From positions 1 through 45,108 of the forward strand of contig MU616759.1 of NCBI GenBank assembly GCA_025201705.1: a DNA stretch of 45,108 bases, in the 5' to 3' direction. Both the position numbers and the translations under genes were made by a program. Under the pieces are notes generated by a model. The model made no database searches, had not been told where the DNA came from, and saw nothing but the letters and a program-made list of their open reading frames with translations. This document shows, in pieces, positions 31,740 through 44,785 of this stretch. This stretch comes from Dissophora ornata (Eukaryota; Mortierellomycota; Mortierellomycetes; Mortierellales; Mortierellaceae). How positions within the stretch are numbered: the first letter of the stretch is position 1; every line of letters starts with the position of its first letter.

Positions 31740-32269
31740 GGAATAGACCAGGAGCATTATGCAGCATCAAAAGAGAGCTGTGCAAACCGCGACAGAATGG
31801 GAAAAGGGGCAACTCGAGCTTCTTATGCGACCAACAGACGCCCTCGCCAAGGACAGAGGACACCACGATACACTTCGCAGGAACACAGCGTTTTGTTTAA
31901 AATAAAGGTTCTGGGTAACGACACTACTCCTATTCACCAAAAGAGATTCCAGGGGCAGCCACCCAGATTCTTTCACTCTCTAAAACGCAAGCCAACGAGA
32001 ATAACCGTAGAACGACAAGAGGGGAGCAACATAGCATGACCGGAGCAGCAATGGAGTTAAAATGGAGCAAGATTGGAGGAGTCACGGAGCGGCAATGGCG
32101 AGTAAGATTGCTTTGCCCAACTGCTGCTCAGCAACACGGCAAGCTCATTACTCAATGCTACCAAAGTGCTGGTCGTCAACAAGCAGAGAATAATGATCTT
32201 CGTGGCGCTAAGTACAGCTCCTTTTTTATCATCAAGTTACAGGGTACAGTTCTAGGGAAACGAATCCGC
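31740..32269. other. Intergenic, no gene recognised
   Basis: About 530 bp between the hypothetical exon and the Abraxas stop codon, both on the minus strand. Short plus-strand frames (31797-32039 and 32036-32293) are basic, low in complexity and unsupported. Confidence 0.35.
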
Positions 32270-33955
32270 TCAGTAAAGAAGATCTGGCGGTGATCCTGGC
32301 GACGCGCTAAAAGAGATAGTCGTTGCAGGCCGAGGCGACGACGACGGCAGCGATGGCGAGCCCGTATTACGGTGTGCAGGTAAGTGAGATCGCTGCTGTA
32401 TGTAACTGTGATTTTTCTGCTGTTGTGATTTTTGTTGAGGGCGGTTCTCCGTGTCCTCTTCAAGCAGCTGTTCTTCTGTATTCTGCTGGTTCTGGCGCTT
32501 GCGGATACTGGCGGCAACCTTGGAATTCTCCACCTGTCCTTTGAGTCTTTCAATCTCCTCCAGTGCTTCCATGACAGCCTGCTCCGAGGCCAATACATTC
32601 CTCGCGAGAGACTATTGGTTGATAGGTGACGTAGATGCGATTAAGGCCGTTTAGCCCAGGTAACACTGGAATCAATAGGCTGCAAGTTGTTTCCTTTACC
32701 TTTGTCGCTTCAAAAGAATCCTTGTACATGGCTTCATGTCCATCCACCAACGTTGTTGTGGGTACTGCCCTGATTGTGTTCATCATGCCAACGCTTGCAG
32801 AGTGTCTGGTTTTAACGATCGTAGCGTTATTTACATGTCAAACTTCCAACCGCAAAAAAGGGAGACTGGGCGTCATATGGAGCGGACAGCATATCTGTAC
32901 CTTGAAGCCCCGGCGGCAAGATTTGACTGGAAAGATTGGTAGTCCTCCTGAGGGCTTTCAATCATGTTCGAGATATCAACCGGTACCGCCTCAAATGAGC
33001 TATTAGATGTCCATCAACATGTGAGCTCATAATGTTAGTTCTGTCTAGCGTAACTATTAATAAGCTTCTGAAGTCCAAAGAATCTAGAAGATGGCGATCT
33101 ACCTTTCGTCATCTCCAATTGACCAAAAGGTATAGTCATAGTCGTGCGTTGATCTGTTCTCATTTGTCTTTGCAGTGAAGAGCGACATCAACACTGGGAA
33201 ATGATCGTCCTTACGTGTTTCGAAAGGGTTTAGGCTAGTGGGTAATGACAGTGCATGTTTCCGCTCCAGATACATTTTGAGATTGAGCGCCACAGCCTTG
33301 TCCCGAAGCGAGAGTTGATGTGTCTCTGTCCTCCTATATTTAAGGTAGCCCAGGATTGTGAGCTATTTTAACAATAAACAGAAGGGGAAGTGGAGGCATG
33401 TTGCCGCTTGATAAGTCAGAGTTCCTGAAAATCGGAGGAGCGAGTTTGCTATCCTAATGTTTGCTTACATTGGAAGGGATGTTGCAATGCTCGAGCACTT
33501 GCTCATTAATCTGTCCTGAACGTCCATAGAACTTTGGCAGATTGGGCTCCAGCTTATAGACGCCCTGTACGACTGATTTAATGCAGATTGAAAAGAGATC
33601 AGTCTTCCCGCTCCCTGCGAAAGGCTTGGCATTCCACAGAACATTTCGCCTGAAGAATTCTTACCGATGGTGGTATATACAGTCTTAACGCGCGCATCTG
33701 AAGCGTCATCCACTACGGACCGCGATTTGGATACAACAGCTCCGAGGATAAGCCCTTCCTAACAAAAGTCAACCATGGTAAGATGGGCATTGAGGGAGTC
33801 AGAAGAAAGAACGAGGATTGCGGTCCGAGATTATAGGATATCAACAAGCTCAAGAGCCTTACATAGTCAACTCGAGCGTTAGCGCACTCAAACAGCAACG
33901 TTGACAAGAGAATACCGTTGATTTGGACACGGAGGGGAGGAGGAGAAGCCGACAT
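32270..33955 (-). CDS. Abraxas-like MPN-domain scaffold (BRISC / BRCA1-A type)
   Basis: Seven exons (33955-33863, 33758-33665, 33614-33469, 33362-33103, 32999-32901, 32793-32700, 32611-32270) keep frame throughout and give 375 residues. The order of features follows Abraxas/FAM175: an MPN-like N terminus (VQINGILLSTLLFECANA, then DYEGLILGAVVSKSRS), the block VYKLEPNLPKFYGRSGQINE, the signature LGYLKYRRTETHQLSLRDKA with PVLMSLFTAKTNENRSTHDY, and a coiled coil (ASEQAVMEALEEIERLKGQV) followed by a disordered S/P/Q tail. No JAMM zinc motif is seen, as in Abraxas, a pseudo-MPN partner of the deubiquitinase BRCC36. Human forms have about 410 residues. The model is hand-spliced, so small boundary errors are possible. 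Divergent from Chl4. Confidence 0.75.
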
Positions 33956-34148
33956 TGGCAACGGCAAGCGATTGCGAGGATGAATGGGAGAGCAACAAGA
34001 GGGGACAAGTGGGCGATGTACTTGTCGCAAAAAGCCAAGAGCGTGGAAATCCTGTGACGGCTGCTCATTCGTTTCGCCATTCAGAATAAAACGCGATCAG
34101 CTTTTTGCTGCTTGCCAACAATCGCCAGCAGCCAGGAACCGACACACA
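33956..34148. promoter_or_regulatory. Short bidirectional promoter, Abraxas-like / Chl4
   Basis: Only 193 bp separate the start codons of the Abraxas-like gene (minus) and Chl4/CENP-N (plus). Both genes act in chromosome biology, so shared control is plausible but not shown. Confidence 0.5.
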
Positions 34149-35804
34149 ATGGTAGGCATGGACAAGGAGCTGTTCCCAGATACGATTGCGCTTCGACGGA
34201 TCGTCGGCCATCATTCCAAGGACGCGCTTATCGACTTTGCGCTGCGCTGGATCAACATCCATGACATCACTCGTATTGGCGGGCCCGCATTAGAAGAGGA
34301 GGATGAGGACGAGCAATTCAATGAATTCATGTTGGACGACGAGGACTGGAATGCCTCTATAAGGAGAATGTCTTTAACACAGTACAAAGCACATGCGGCG
34401 AAACGGTATGAGGGCATGCGGGAAAAAGGTACCAAGAAGAAAGTCGCTGACAGGATGTTGACTGTAGACTGGAGTACAGGATTGAACGCGCGGCAGATAG
34501 CAGAATTAGACCTGGCTTATTATTCTGAATATCCGAATTTCAAGAACTGGAAGGCGCTCAAATTGAACTACACTGAAGGTAAACAGGGATCGCTGGACAG
34601 GGTTTCTTTTTTTAAACTTCGTCGCCATATGGTATCATGAGCTAGGACTCGACTCCAACGTGCGCCGTATATTCCCTCCCTTGGCTCGTTAGGATCGTCA
34701 GATGGAACCCGTGTTGACCCCTCAAAGATCGAAAGGACGTTTTCTTATTTTCTAACGCCGTACTTTAAGCACGTACGTGGATGATGAATTATCAATCACA
34801 GTGGGCTAATAGACGATGTATCTGGAAGTTTACATATCTGACGGGGTTCACCTCTGTTGGTAGCATGTGCAAATATCGGATAAAAAAGACATGCTCTGGA
34901 TCAGGATAAGCATCCATGACGGGCTGGCTCCGCATGTGCTCCCTGCTCCATTGTCCGTTGTTTACTTTATCTGGTTCAGGGACTCTTCATATCTCTTAAG
35001 TTCTGCCATGAAGGTGGAATGGAGAGATTTCGTCCTGGAGGTATGTCACGCCACAACTGGGTCGAGGCTCTGCGGTTGTAGTGAACGATACAATTAGATC
35101 ATGCAACGGTGGAACAAGGCTGACAAAGAGTCTTGACTGGCAATATAGGCGCTTCTGCGTTTATTTAAAGCAAGCGAAATCGAGGAGTGGCCCTTGACAG
35201 GAAAGTACCCATCGTCATTGGGAGAATTGCTGCTACACAAGGACTCGCAGGGATCGCACAGTCAGTACCGATTGAACCAGATAGACGAAAATCCATTATC
35301 GAATGTGCACAAGAAGCGGAAACCTGAAGGTATTGAAGGCACAACATTACCATTATACTCTCTGAAAAAAAATGAGTGATTGACAGCCCTGCATGTCCAT
35401 ATTCTACAGATCTACAGGATAAATACTCAAGAGGAATGCGTGACATTCGGGCCGAAGACATTACGAAGATTGCTACCAGAGACCGGTTTGTTGCGACTGA
35501 GTTTGGGCGTAATGCGCAGCCTAGGCTGGAGAGAATCGACCTCCAGCTCAACCTTCCATACACGAGTGAAGCGAAGGACTTTGATCTAGGACGGTTGACT
35601 AAGCAGCCCTTCCCGATCAAAGTGGTGCTGGAGGGCACGAATGTGATTGAGGGGATCAAGAGCTTGATACCGCTAGGTGTAGCCCAGAATCCTATGCCCA
35701 AGTTTCTGACAGAGCTTCACTCGATGGCCACCAACAGCCTGACGGTCGATGTGGATGAAGAAGATGCGAGTAAACAGCGTATTAGCTCCAAAACAGCGGG
35801 CTAA
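34149..35804 (+). CDS. CHL4: Kinetochore protein Chl4/CENP-N
   Basis: Five exons (34149-34578, 34642-34772, 34864-35040, 35149-35329, 35410-35804) give 437 residues. The N terminus (LRRIVGHHSKDALIDFALRW) forms the family's helical pyrin-like domain, followed by KVADRMLTVDWSTGLNARQI and AELDLAYYSEYPNFKNWKAL, the Chl4/CENP-N core block. A basic linker leads to the C-terminal domain with RFVATEFGRNAQPRLERIDL and the hallmark PFPIKVVLEGTNVIEGIKSL, after which family members end. CENP-N binds CENP-L and the centromeric CENP-A nucleosome within the inner kinetochore. The start was placed at the first ATG; a second in-frame ATG lies three codons downstream. Intron 1 is only 63 nt. Confidence 0.85.
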
Positions 35805-36430
35805 AATATATGAACTAAGGGAACAGGCACATGAGCAATGACGCTGAACGCGAATGCGCACTTGGAACTAGGGGAATATTTATTTGAGGAGTGAGAGATA
35901 TCAAAAAGTTAGAGCACGCATCAGCGCAGGCGTCGCTGAGTGGAAGAGCTGTCGAAGATTGTGTAATGGTCGGGTGGCCTTGAAAAACGATCACCCCTTC
36001 TCCTTTTTGCACAGACTGTTTACGTTGATTGTGGTCAGGCCAAGCTATATTTATGGAAGCCGTCATAAATAGTCCTTCGCCCGTTATTTTATATCGCGCA
36101 CAGCTCTGTGGAGAGTGATGGAAGGAGGCGAGAGAAAGAAAGAGAGACAGATGAAGAGAAAGTAAAGAAGACCAAGGGGCTCTTCAGCGACGAATAAGAA
36201 ATTGCACATCACGCTGAGTGGGCTGGGTTGAGAAACAGTTGTGGAGCACCAAACCACAGGCTCTCGATTTCCCATGCAGCCTGTGCAAACGACATAACAC
36301 ACAGATCGCGTTTTTGGGGTATCCGTTCCTTCTCTCTCTTTCTCTCTTTTTAGTTCTTTCCTTTCCTTTCCCCTTTTATTATTTCTGCTTCGCATTACCT
36401 TCCTTAATCACTTTCCCGTTTCATTCACGC
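35805..36430. other. Intergenic, CT-rich leader of the FUSC gene
   Basis: About 625 bp without a gene. A strongly pyrimidine-rich segment (TTCTCTCTCTTTCTCTC and CTTTCCTTTCCCC, about 36330-36380) lies just upstream of the ATG at 36431, a common feature of highly expressed fungal promoters and leaders. The frame open upstream of the ATG in the same phase is translated pyrimidine tract. Confidence 0.45.
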
Positions 36431-39400
36431 ATGGCTCATGCTCAAGTCAACATCCAGGATTTGAATGACACTCTCCAACCCAACAACAGCGGTGACTCCG
36501 AAGATACTGTCCAGGCTAAGGCTCGTAAAGCGGGCCTCGATGGAAGTGGCCTCATAATGGCTTCAGGCGCAACAACGCCACCATTGCGAGTCTCGGGGGG
36601 ATCCCTAACATCGTCTCTGAAGCGCGCACCGACGAACCAGCCACGGGATGCATCCATACAGTCAGCAGAGGCACAGCATAGCGACACGACGGTATCATCC
36701 TCCCCAATGCCAATCCTCTCCTCTCAGTTGCCGCGCAATGCCGTGCTAGGAGGAGGCCAAAACATCTCGTTCTCCCCACTTCCAGTGGGCCACTCCTTCT
36801 CAGAATCGCACCCCGCCCGAAGGGTGAACGACTTTTCGTCTTCGCCTGCCAGGTCAATTACTCATGCACTCCAGAACGCCGAGGCGATAGAAGCAGAGCA
36901 GGGCGTAGGACGGCGTGGAGGACATCTCTCTGCATCGGACCATGATGTCATAGCAGGGGATGATCATTGGGTCACACATGCCTCTGGAGCCACAGGCGCC
37001 TCCGCCGTGCACTTTCAGCCACAGAGAAGTCATCATCCTCATGGCCATCGGGGACGTGTCGGGTCAGGGGTCGGATCTTCCGGCTGGATGGCGACTAGTT
37101 TGCCGGAGAGCCGACTCAGTGAGTTTGAGGTCGTCTACGATGATGGTGTCCGAAGGCAAAGGACGTTTAGCCTGACGACGGAAATGGATGACGACGAGTA
37201 AGTGGAGCTTGTGTTTCAACTTCTTTCGTAAATGACGAGATATTTACAACCATGTCTATTTTTCAATTCAACTTGCTGGGAGCAGCGATCAAACTAGTTC
37301 CAACGACAACAATTCTGAGAACAGCCCGCTGCTTGAATACCAGGAGGCACATTTTCCTCACTATCGGCATCAACAACAATATCCTCATGACGCTCGCATG
37401 CATGACGAATACACTGGCCTTATTCAGGGGGGCGCAGGATCAAACCAATCGGCCCACGGCCACTCTGTCCCCTTCCCGGGCAAACAGAACATATACCACC
37501 CTTCCTCAGCCGCGTCCGATGGACGATATCACAGTGGCCCATTCGGGTCGAAAAATCCATTTGCCTATCTCATTGCCGGTATTCTGGCAGCTTGGCAGCA
37601 CATCTCTGAATTCAAATTATCGACTCCAAATAGACGCATCCTCAAGGCATCCTTGGCGTATTTCTTTGGGTGTTTGGTGTCCTTCACACCCTTCTTCCTT
37701 CCATACATTGGCACCTCTGGTCATCTGGCAGCTACTTCTGCAGTGTTTTTTAATCCCGCGAAGTCCCTCGGACGAATGGTAGATGCCGTCACTGCAGGAC
37801 TTTGCGCGATCGGGTTTGGTGTCCTGGTCTCGGTCGGCAGTATGGCAAGTGCAGTTTGGTTCAACAGCAGAGATTTGTACGTCTGGGGACACGTCGTTAG
37901 CGTGGTTGTCTTTGGAGGTGGATCAACGTTCATTGTTGCCTATGCTAAGGCCTATTTCAATCGACCTACCGTCAATGTCGGCAAGTCTGAGTCGTGTGTT
38001 GATTCTATGGTATGACGGATCGTAATGATGTAGACTTGTTAACCCGGTTCCTTCCTTATTGATTAGCCTGCACCCTATCTCATATCATGATCTTGGTATC
38101 ACTAACCAGGGAAGGAGCTCTTACATTGGTTGAGTTCAACTTGACGCGAGTTCTTACGGTCACAACCTCGATATTGCTGGGCGTCGCTATCTCGACAGTA
38201 CTAAGTATTTCCCTTTGGCCTGAGAGTGCTCACGAGAAACTGAGGTACTTGACAGAAATTTGACTCTTGTGTTAAGACGTCCTTGAATTGGGATTCTAAC
38301 GGCGCTTAAACATTGTAGACAAGACATGGGAAAATCTTTGAGCTCGTTTAGACTCTTGCTCAAGTTACTGACCAAGACGTTTCTTCTCGAATCCGACACT
38401 ACGCCATTCGGTTCAGAGTCCGTGCAAAAGTTGATTGAGTCCCAAGTCAAGTCCTTCTCTCAACTGGCAAAGTCCCTTGAAGAGGCACAACTCGAATTTC
38501 CCGGTGCCAATATCAAGAAGTACGAAGACTGCGTCAAGTCTCTAAACACATTGGCTCAGTACCTAAACGGCCTTCGCAGTTCATGCGGACTGCAGTATGA
38601 CATGCTCAAAAAGGACGAACTGCGAAAGGAAGGGGTGACTCAGAGGCAGGCTGCTTCAACACCTGTGCAAGGATCGAGGGCTGCGGGAAAACAAACAATG
38701 GGCATGGGTGTGAGGATGTCATCCTACAGCCTCATCGGTAGCCTGACCTCAGACCAGGACCAAAGTGCGAGTGCAGACCTCATTGACTTTTTGGATCACG
38801 TCGGAAAGCCCATGAAGTCGCTTGCTCTGACTTGCAAATTGACAATCGAGCACTTGCAGGGCATTTTCAACAGCACCGACGTCAATTCGCCGTCAAGTAT
38901 TTCGCAGTTTCATGTGCGACAGACTGGGTATGAGGGCGGATATATATTTTCGGATTCAACCTACGATGTTGGAACCTCTCGCACACAGCAAGGCTTCCTT
39001 AACGACACGTCGAAAAAGAATCCAGGCTTCGAACATATGCAGTTTAACCTTGCGAAGGCTCTGGACATCTTTGAAAGTGCCAACTCGAGAGCATTGAAGC
39101 GATTTTATTCTCAACAGCACAAGCGGAGATCAGGGTTCTTTAAGCGACCCACTGGTATGACAAAGCGAATGAGCGAGCCGACCTTATTAGACATAGCATC
39201 CGGGTTGGCGGATGCTGCAACTGGAGCTGAACTGGGCACAGCCGACGATGTGTTCGGAGAAAAGGCCCCTGTTGGGGAGCAAATCTTCCTGGTGTACTTT
39301 TTCGTGTTCAACCTCATGGAGTTCTCTAAGGAACTGGCGCAGTTGGTGAGCTGTGTCGAAGTTTTGGTGGATGGGGACGAAGGACTACCGCTATGGATTG

Positions 39401-42079
39401 CAAGAAATAGACAATCTTGGTGGCGGAGGATTTGGTTCACTCTCACTGGATTCCCAAGGCGACTGAGACGAAAGCATATCGAGAGAACTGCGTTTGAAGG
39501 CTTTGATGGTAAGAATGTCGCTGTAAGCCTTAAACTATTGAGACCCCAGAATTGAATGTGAACACTACATGCTAGCTGCTGATCAAGCGGTCTGTTGAAC
39601 ATCATCTCTAGATCCTGAGGCAGGCATTCACTCATCTAGGAGTGACTCTAATCATCACCCGCAGGGGTCTACATCTCACGAAGGTTCCGGTCATCAGCAA
39701 GACAACAGCAACAGCTCAACTGGGTTCCGCAGACGAAGACACAAGCAGAGGCTGTTCCCAAAACCCAACATTCACAACAAAGCAGATACGCTTCAGACGC
39801 CTGTGCCTTCTACCTTTGCACAGCAGTGGTCAACACGTCTCTGGAAATTCCTGCACATTTTCCGGTCGTTTCAAGTGAAATACGCGGTCAAAGCAGCAGT
39901 CAGCGCCATCATCATGCTGATCCCAGCATTTGTGGATCTGACTCGCCCGTTTTTTGTCCAGTACAGGGGCGAATGGGCGCTGATATCGATGCTCATCGTC
40001 ATGGTACCAACTGTGGGTGGAACTAATATTGTGGGCGTTTACAGGATCATGGGGACAATCGCTGGATGTTACATCGGAGTCGCGGTTTACTTGTTATTCC
40101 CAGCGAACGCGATCATGCTGCCGATCTGCTGCTTCTTGTTTGCGTTGCCAAATTTCTACATGGTACTCAGCTCAAGTTATCCTAGGATCGGACAGGTCAC
40201 GCTTTTGGCTTTCAACTTGGTGATGATCCAGACGTATAACAGGCAAAACGGTGATGGCACTGTACCACCGGATGAAGACGATGATGATGACGACCTGCCT
40301 AGATTTAGGCCCACTACAATACTGTCCAATATGGGATCTCTTATGGGAGGTGGCGTTGACGATCCTGGCCATGGCTCCGCTGTCTGGGCAATTGCCTTTC
40401 ATCGCGCTGTAGCCGTCAGCATCGGCGTGGTTATTGGCGTACTTGTAACGAGCTACGTCTGGCCATATGAGGCGCGTGTAGAGCTCCGCAAGGGACTGAG
40501 CGATCTAATGCTGAACATCAGTTGGCTCTACAACCGTCTTGTCTCTGTCTACTCAACAAATCTGGACCGTGTATCGACCGTTCCTCAAGAAGACCCAAAG
40601 CAGAAAGACCAGTCAAAGTTCAAAGAATTTGTGAGACGGACGACATTCCAAGAGCGATTCCAGACTCCAAACGAGGAACAGCAGCCGTCAGTAGGATCTG
40701 ACATGGACATCGCAAAGATGAACAGGGAGTTTATGGCCATCGAACTTTCGCTCCAGCTACAGCTCCTGAGGCTTTACGCGCTATTGGAGGAAACACCAAA
40801 TGAACCTCGTCTGAAGGGCAAGTTCCCGGTGGGAACCTACAAAAACATGCTCGGCAGTTGTCAAAATATTCTGGATCGATTCTTGTCCATGCGCTTGGTG
40901 ATCACGAAGGATGAGTGGCTCGAGAGCGCTAGGCGAGACTTCATTGTGCCCGTGAACAAGGAGCGCAGAGAGATGGTCGGAAACGTGCTGCTGTACTTTT
41001 ATACGATCGCATCTGCTTTGCGTTTGAAGACCCCACTACCACCCTACTTGCCTCCAGCCAACAGTGCTCGACTGCGACTAATACAAAAGATCCGACATTT
41101 GCCTGTGGTGCAGAACAAGGCGGTGATGACCGAGGATAACGATGAGCGGTACATTTTCTACTATGCGTACGCACTGGTCATGGAAGATGTCATTCGAGAA
41201 TTGGAGCGCTTAGGACGCTGGTCGCAGGACCTCTTTGGTGTGATCACGCCCGCGACAGAGTTCGAGGCTTGGTTCACAGATGATGGAGTTGCGCCTCCAA
41301 CCCTACAACCTTCCCAGAATCAGCATTTTTTGCCCTCCTCTGCCACTAGAGAAGCACCTCGGTCTCCATACCACGATGTGGAGCAGCCCTACGAGCACCC
41401 GACCATACATGAGTATGACCTCCAAACTGATGGTGAAAGTCCGCCAATGACTGCAGGAATATCTGCTCAAGGCCAAAGTCAGTCGTTGCAACAGCAACCT
41501 GTCACGACCTCTGACATCAAACACCGCCACCAGCAACACCCAGATGAAACCAGTGGGTCCCTGGGGTCTGAGATACCCGGTTTTTCGAAGCACTACTCTC
41601 AGGAAAGTCACATTAATGGACGAGGTACTGCAAGCTATTTCGACCCACAGGGCCCTTTCAAAGGCGTTACACCTGTGCAAGGGTTACCGCACATACAAGG
41701 ATCTGGACAAAGGACTCAAAGCTCGCATTCGTTGAACTTTGCTCCAGGAACCCCATTATCGGGCGCGAATCCGCGTAGCCAGAGTCGCCAGGATAGCCAA
41801 GGAAGTGGGCATAGCAACTACCGCGGCTACGGCACGATGTCTCAGTCCGTTGGCAGTGGTGGGGGAGGAGGAGGAGAAAGTGTGAGGTCGAAGAAGAGCG
41901 GTACACAATCTTCTCAGCCTTTGTCCCGTAGTGAGAGTAGCGCGAGTGGCGTAGGAATCCAACCGCCGACTAGCAGTAGACCCGAGAGACCTTTGACGAC
42001 GTCGATCTCGGCAACGCGACTTTCTTCCGAGCAGAGCAATATTCTTGGCCAACAGTTTGTGCAAGAATCCGCACAATAA
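36431..42079 (+). CDS. FUSC/ArAE-type multi-pass membrane protein (BRE4-like)
   Basis: Five exons (36431-37197, 37286-37995, 38067-38244, 38319-39508, 39612-42079) give 1770 residues. About 330 disordered residues come first. A membrane cluster follows (ILKASLAYFFGCLVSFTPFF, DAVTAGLCAIGFGVLVSVGS, VWGHVVSVVVFGGGSTF, LTVTTSILLGVAISTVLSI), then a long cytosolic helical region, then a second cluster after residue ~1010 (YAVKAAVSAIIMLIPAFVD, EWALISMLIVMVPTVGGTN, GTIAGCYIGVAVYLLFPA, VAVSIGVVIGVLVTSYVWP) and a disordered Q/S/G tail. The repeated half-channel plan, VPTVGG and YRIMGTIAG match fungal ArAE_2/DUF2421 (BRE4) proteins of the fusaric-acid-resistance superfamily, putative exporters of aromatic acids. 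The exon 2 donor (T/GTGTTG at 37996) is weak and the least certain junction. Confidence 0.82.
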
Positions 42080-42595
42080 ACACATTATGTCAACCCCTCC
42101 CTTGCCTAGATTGCATAAGTTCTCAATAGATGATTTTTTTTTCTGGCTGCATCAGTGCCAGATCAAATTTCAATAGGCACTCAAAGATATTGTGGGTTTG
42201 TGGATTATCTTGGCCTGGCTGAAAAATATTATATTTTTTGGTCTTTGACATCGAAGGTCTTGTCCTCAGCAAAGACGGGATTACTCGAAATATGATCAGT
42301 AGAATGGAGAGAAAGAAAAAAAGGACGCATTTAGGCGACATACTCGGGTAATATTGGATGGAAAAAAACTGCTGGACCCCCCGTTTCTGCCACCAATTTG
42401 GATGGGGTTTCTGCATAACTCTCCAACTCTGTGTACGCGCTGCACAATTGTGCTTATTTTGATCAACGAGGGGAATACTATTCAAGGTCTCCTTTTTTTT
42501 TTTGTGAGGATGAGGAGAGGTATCTAAATAATCGGGGTAAAGCATCAAGTCCTTTCTGCTGGGTGTTCATTTTTTTTTCCCTACGCACGGCCGAC
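42080..42595. other. Convergent intergenic region
   Basis: About 515 bp between two converging stop codons (FUSC gene at 42079, membrane protein at 42596). It is AT-rich, with A/T runs near 42135, 42317 and 42490 and AATATTATATTTTTTGG near 42225, consistent with two 3' UTRs and polyadenylation regions. No gene is seen. Confidence 0.45.
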
Positions 42596-44785
42596 TCACA
42601 CAAGAGACTGTTCCTCTTCTGAGCGGCCAGCGCCTCCTTGTTTCGGACTAAGGTACTCATGATTCCCACCATCATTATCCTCCTCCGTTCCATGGTCGTC
42701 GTCTTTACGCGCGTCTACATTAACAACAACGCTCTCCTTGATAGGGCTACTTGATTTCACTGGGCTCTTTGCTGGACTCCGCGACGGTGGGGACAAGGTC
42801 TGACTCTCGTTATGTACTTCATCCTCGCCCTCGTCCTCCAGTACGTATACCTCCTCTCCATGCTCCGCTACTGGCGCACCTTTGGTCTTTTTTGGCGAAG
42901 AACCCACCGTGTTTCCGCCCTCGACACGGTGACTGGCGCTCTCACCATGCTCCGCCTCATCCAGATCCACCATGGCCAATCCGACATACTCTCCACCTCC
43001 AGAACGACCGCCTGCGCCTGCTCGACGACTACTTCCTGTGAATCGGTTGCCTAGAGGGTTGATACTCGTATCACCCTCGTCCTCGAAAATCGCTCCTGTC
43101 AAAACAGCCTCGTCATATGCGACTTTCCATGCCAAATACAACACCCTCAACAAAAAGATCAAGAATGGGCCGTTATAGAGCATGACATCGACCAGAATCT
43201 CGAGTGGGATCAGAATCTCCTTGGTGTCACGGTGAATGTTGCAGAGTTCCAGAAGCATGTAATCGACAGGGATGTACAGGAGGCACAAGTACCACTAAAA
43301 AGTAAATAAATTGCGAACATTAGCAACTGGTCCATTATCTGCTTTTTTTTACATTTGTACACATCACAGAACCATGGTGCACATGTATCAAAAAATAATA
43401 CGGCTCTTTTGTTGGGTCTTCCAGGCTTTCTTTTTTACCTTGTACGCCCACAGGTCGCGCGGAAACGTTCCAAAGAGGACGACACCGCTCTGCGCAGGCC
43501 GTGTCACAACGTGGAACAGAAAAATCATGCCGATTGCATACCAGATTTGGCTGGTCAGCCATCGCACTGAATCCGAGGACAACGAAAAGAACTGCGAGGG
43601 CTCCTTCCATCCGCGCAGCATGTACAGGACATTGGAGGTGAGTGTGAGGGTTGTGGCCGTAATGCATACGCCCCCCATGACCCTGTAGTGCCTGGCAAGT
43701 GGTGCTGGCAACAGTGCTGTATATGATTCGGTTCAGAAAAACAACGGCGCAAAAAAAAAGGTGTTAGGATCTGATAGTGTGAGCGAAGGAGCAAGTTCAT
43801 TTCACGGCGCGGAAATGACAAATACATTCTCTAAACGTACCTTTTGCAATCGATTCGTTTGTAATATGAAGGCGGTTACTATTTGCCAGGAGGCGAATGT
43901 TTCAGTGTTAATAATGAAGTCAAGATCTCGGTTGCATTAAAAAAAAAAAAAAAAACTCTCCCTCTAACCTCTTTTGCCGGCAGTACAAGAAGAGACCGAC
44001 CATGACAACAATGTCAAAGATTGGTCCTAGAAACGCGGATATCTATAGTGTTGCGGGAATGCGGGAAATATCAGTAAAGCTCGCAACAGTCATGTGGCGC
44101 CTCTTGCTGATTAAATGGGTGTATTCCGTTCCCGGGCCGAGACATGTTGTCGGACAACTTTGCTTGCTTCCTGTGATATCTTCAACCCAATTAAAGTAAG
44201 CGACAGAGGAAAGGGGACAAAAGGAATGGGCGAAAGCGTGTTCGCAGGGACGTCCTCTCCTGGAAAAAGGGATAAAAAGGTAGGCTACTGATGCGTCGAT
44301 CCTGATCCAATGTTCTTCAACACGTTCGATTCTTCTGCTTTCCACAAGATTCTACGAGAGGTCGAGACGAGGCAATGGACAGGATAACGATGGATTATCA
44401 ACAGCGATTTACTTACAACACACCCTAATAGAACAGAGAACCAGGGGGGGGGAAAGTCATATGCAGTTATTAGTCAAGGCGGTCAATCTTAATCAATTTG
44501 GTGACATTGGACTCTCCTTCTCTCACAATGTGGGCTGTAGAGAGAGCGTCCAAAAAGAAAGGCGTAAGGCGGGATTAAGAACGTACATAAGGCATAGCCC
44601 ACGATTTCCCAGCGGCCCATTCGCATTCGCAGCAGGACCTGGTTTTCCATGATCAAGACTCCGATGCCGAGAACAACACTAACGAGGCTGACATAGCTAC
44701 GCCAGTCGTCAAAGTAGGGTTTGAGAAAAGTGATGACGGCGTGGATGTGTTTGGACCAGTCGTCGTAGGGTGTGTTGGTGTCCAT
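42596..44785 (-). CDS. Multi-pass membrane protein, unknown function, acidic C-terminal tail
   Basis: The model uses six exons (44785-44587, 44534-44527, 44042-43969, 43878-43841, 43716-43439, 43294-42596), giving 431 residues. About seven hydrophobic segments are visible: YVSLVSVVLGIGVLIMEN, HIISAFLGPIFDIVVMVGLF, VCITATTLTLTSNVLYML, QIWYAIGMIFLFHVV, WYLCLLYIPVDYMLLEL and DVMLYNGPFLIFLLRVLYLA among them. The tail of about 170 residues is polar, acidic and SP-rich (SPAKSPVKSSSPIKE), so probably cytosolic and phosphorylated. The 8-nt exon 2 is inferred because it alone connects exon 1 to exon 3 in frame. Without it exon 1 reads on to a stop at 44494, or through the exon 2 acceptor to 44470, giving proteins of under 100 residues. 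No family is recognised. Confidence 0.6.

Noticed and set aside
33600..33680. Possible kinesin or P-loop motif (GSGKT) in the Abraxas-like gene
   Set aside because: The motif is made by the exon 2/exon 3 junction and lacks all other kinesin or ATPase signatures. The surrounding sequence follows Abraxas.
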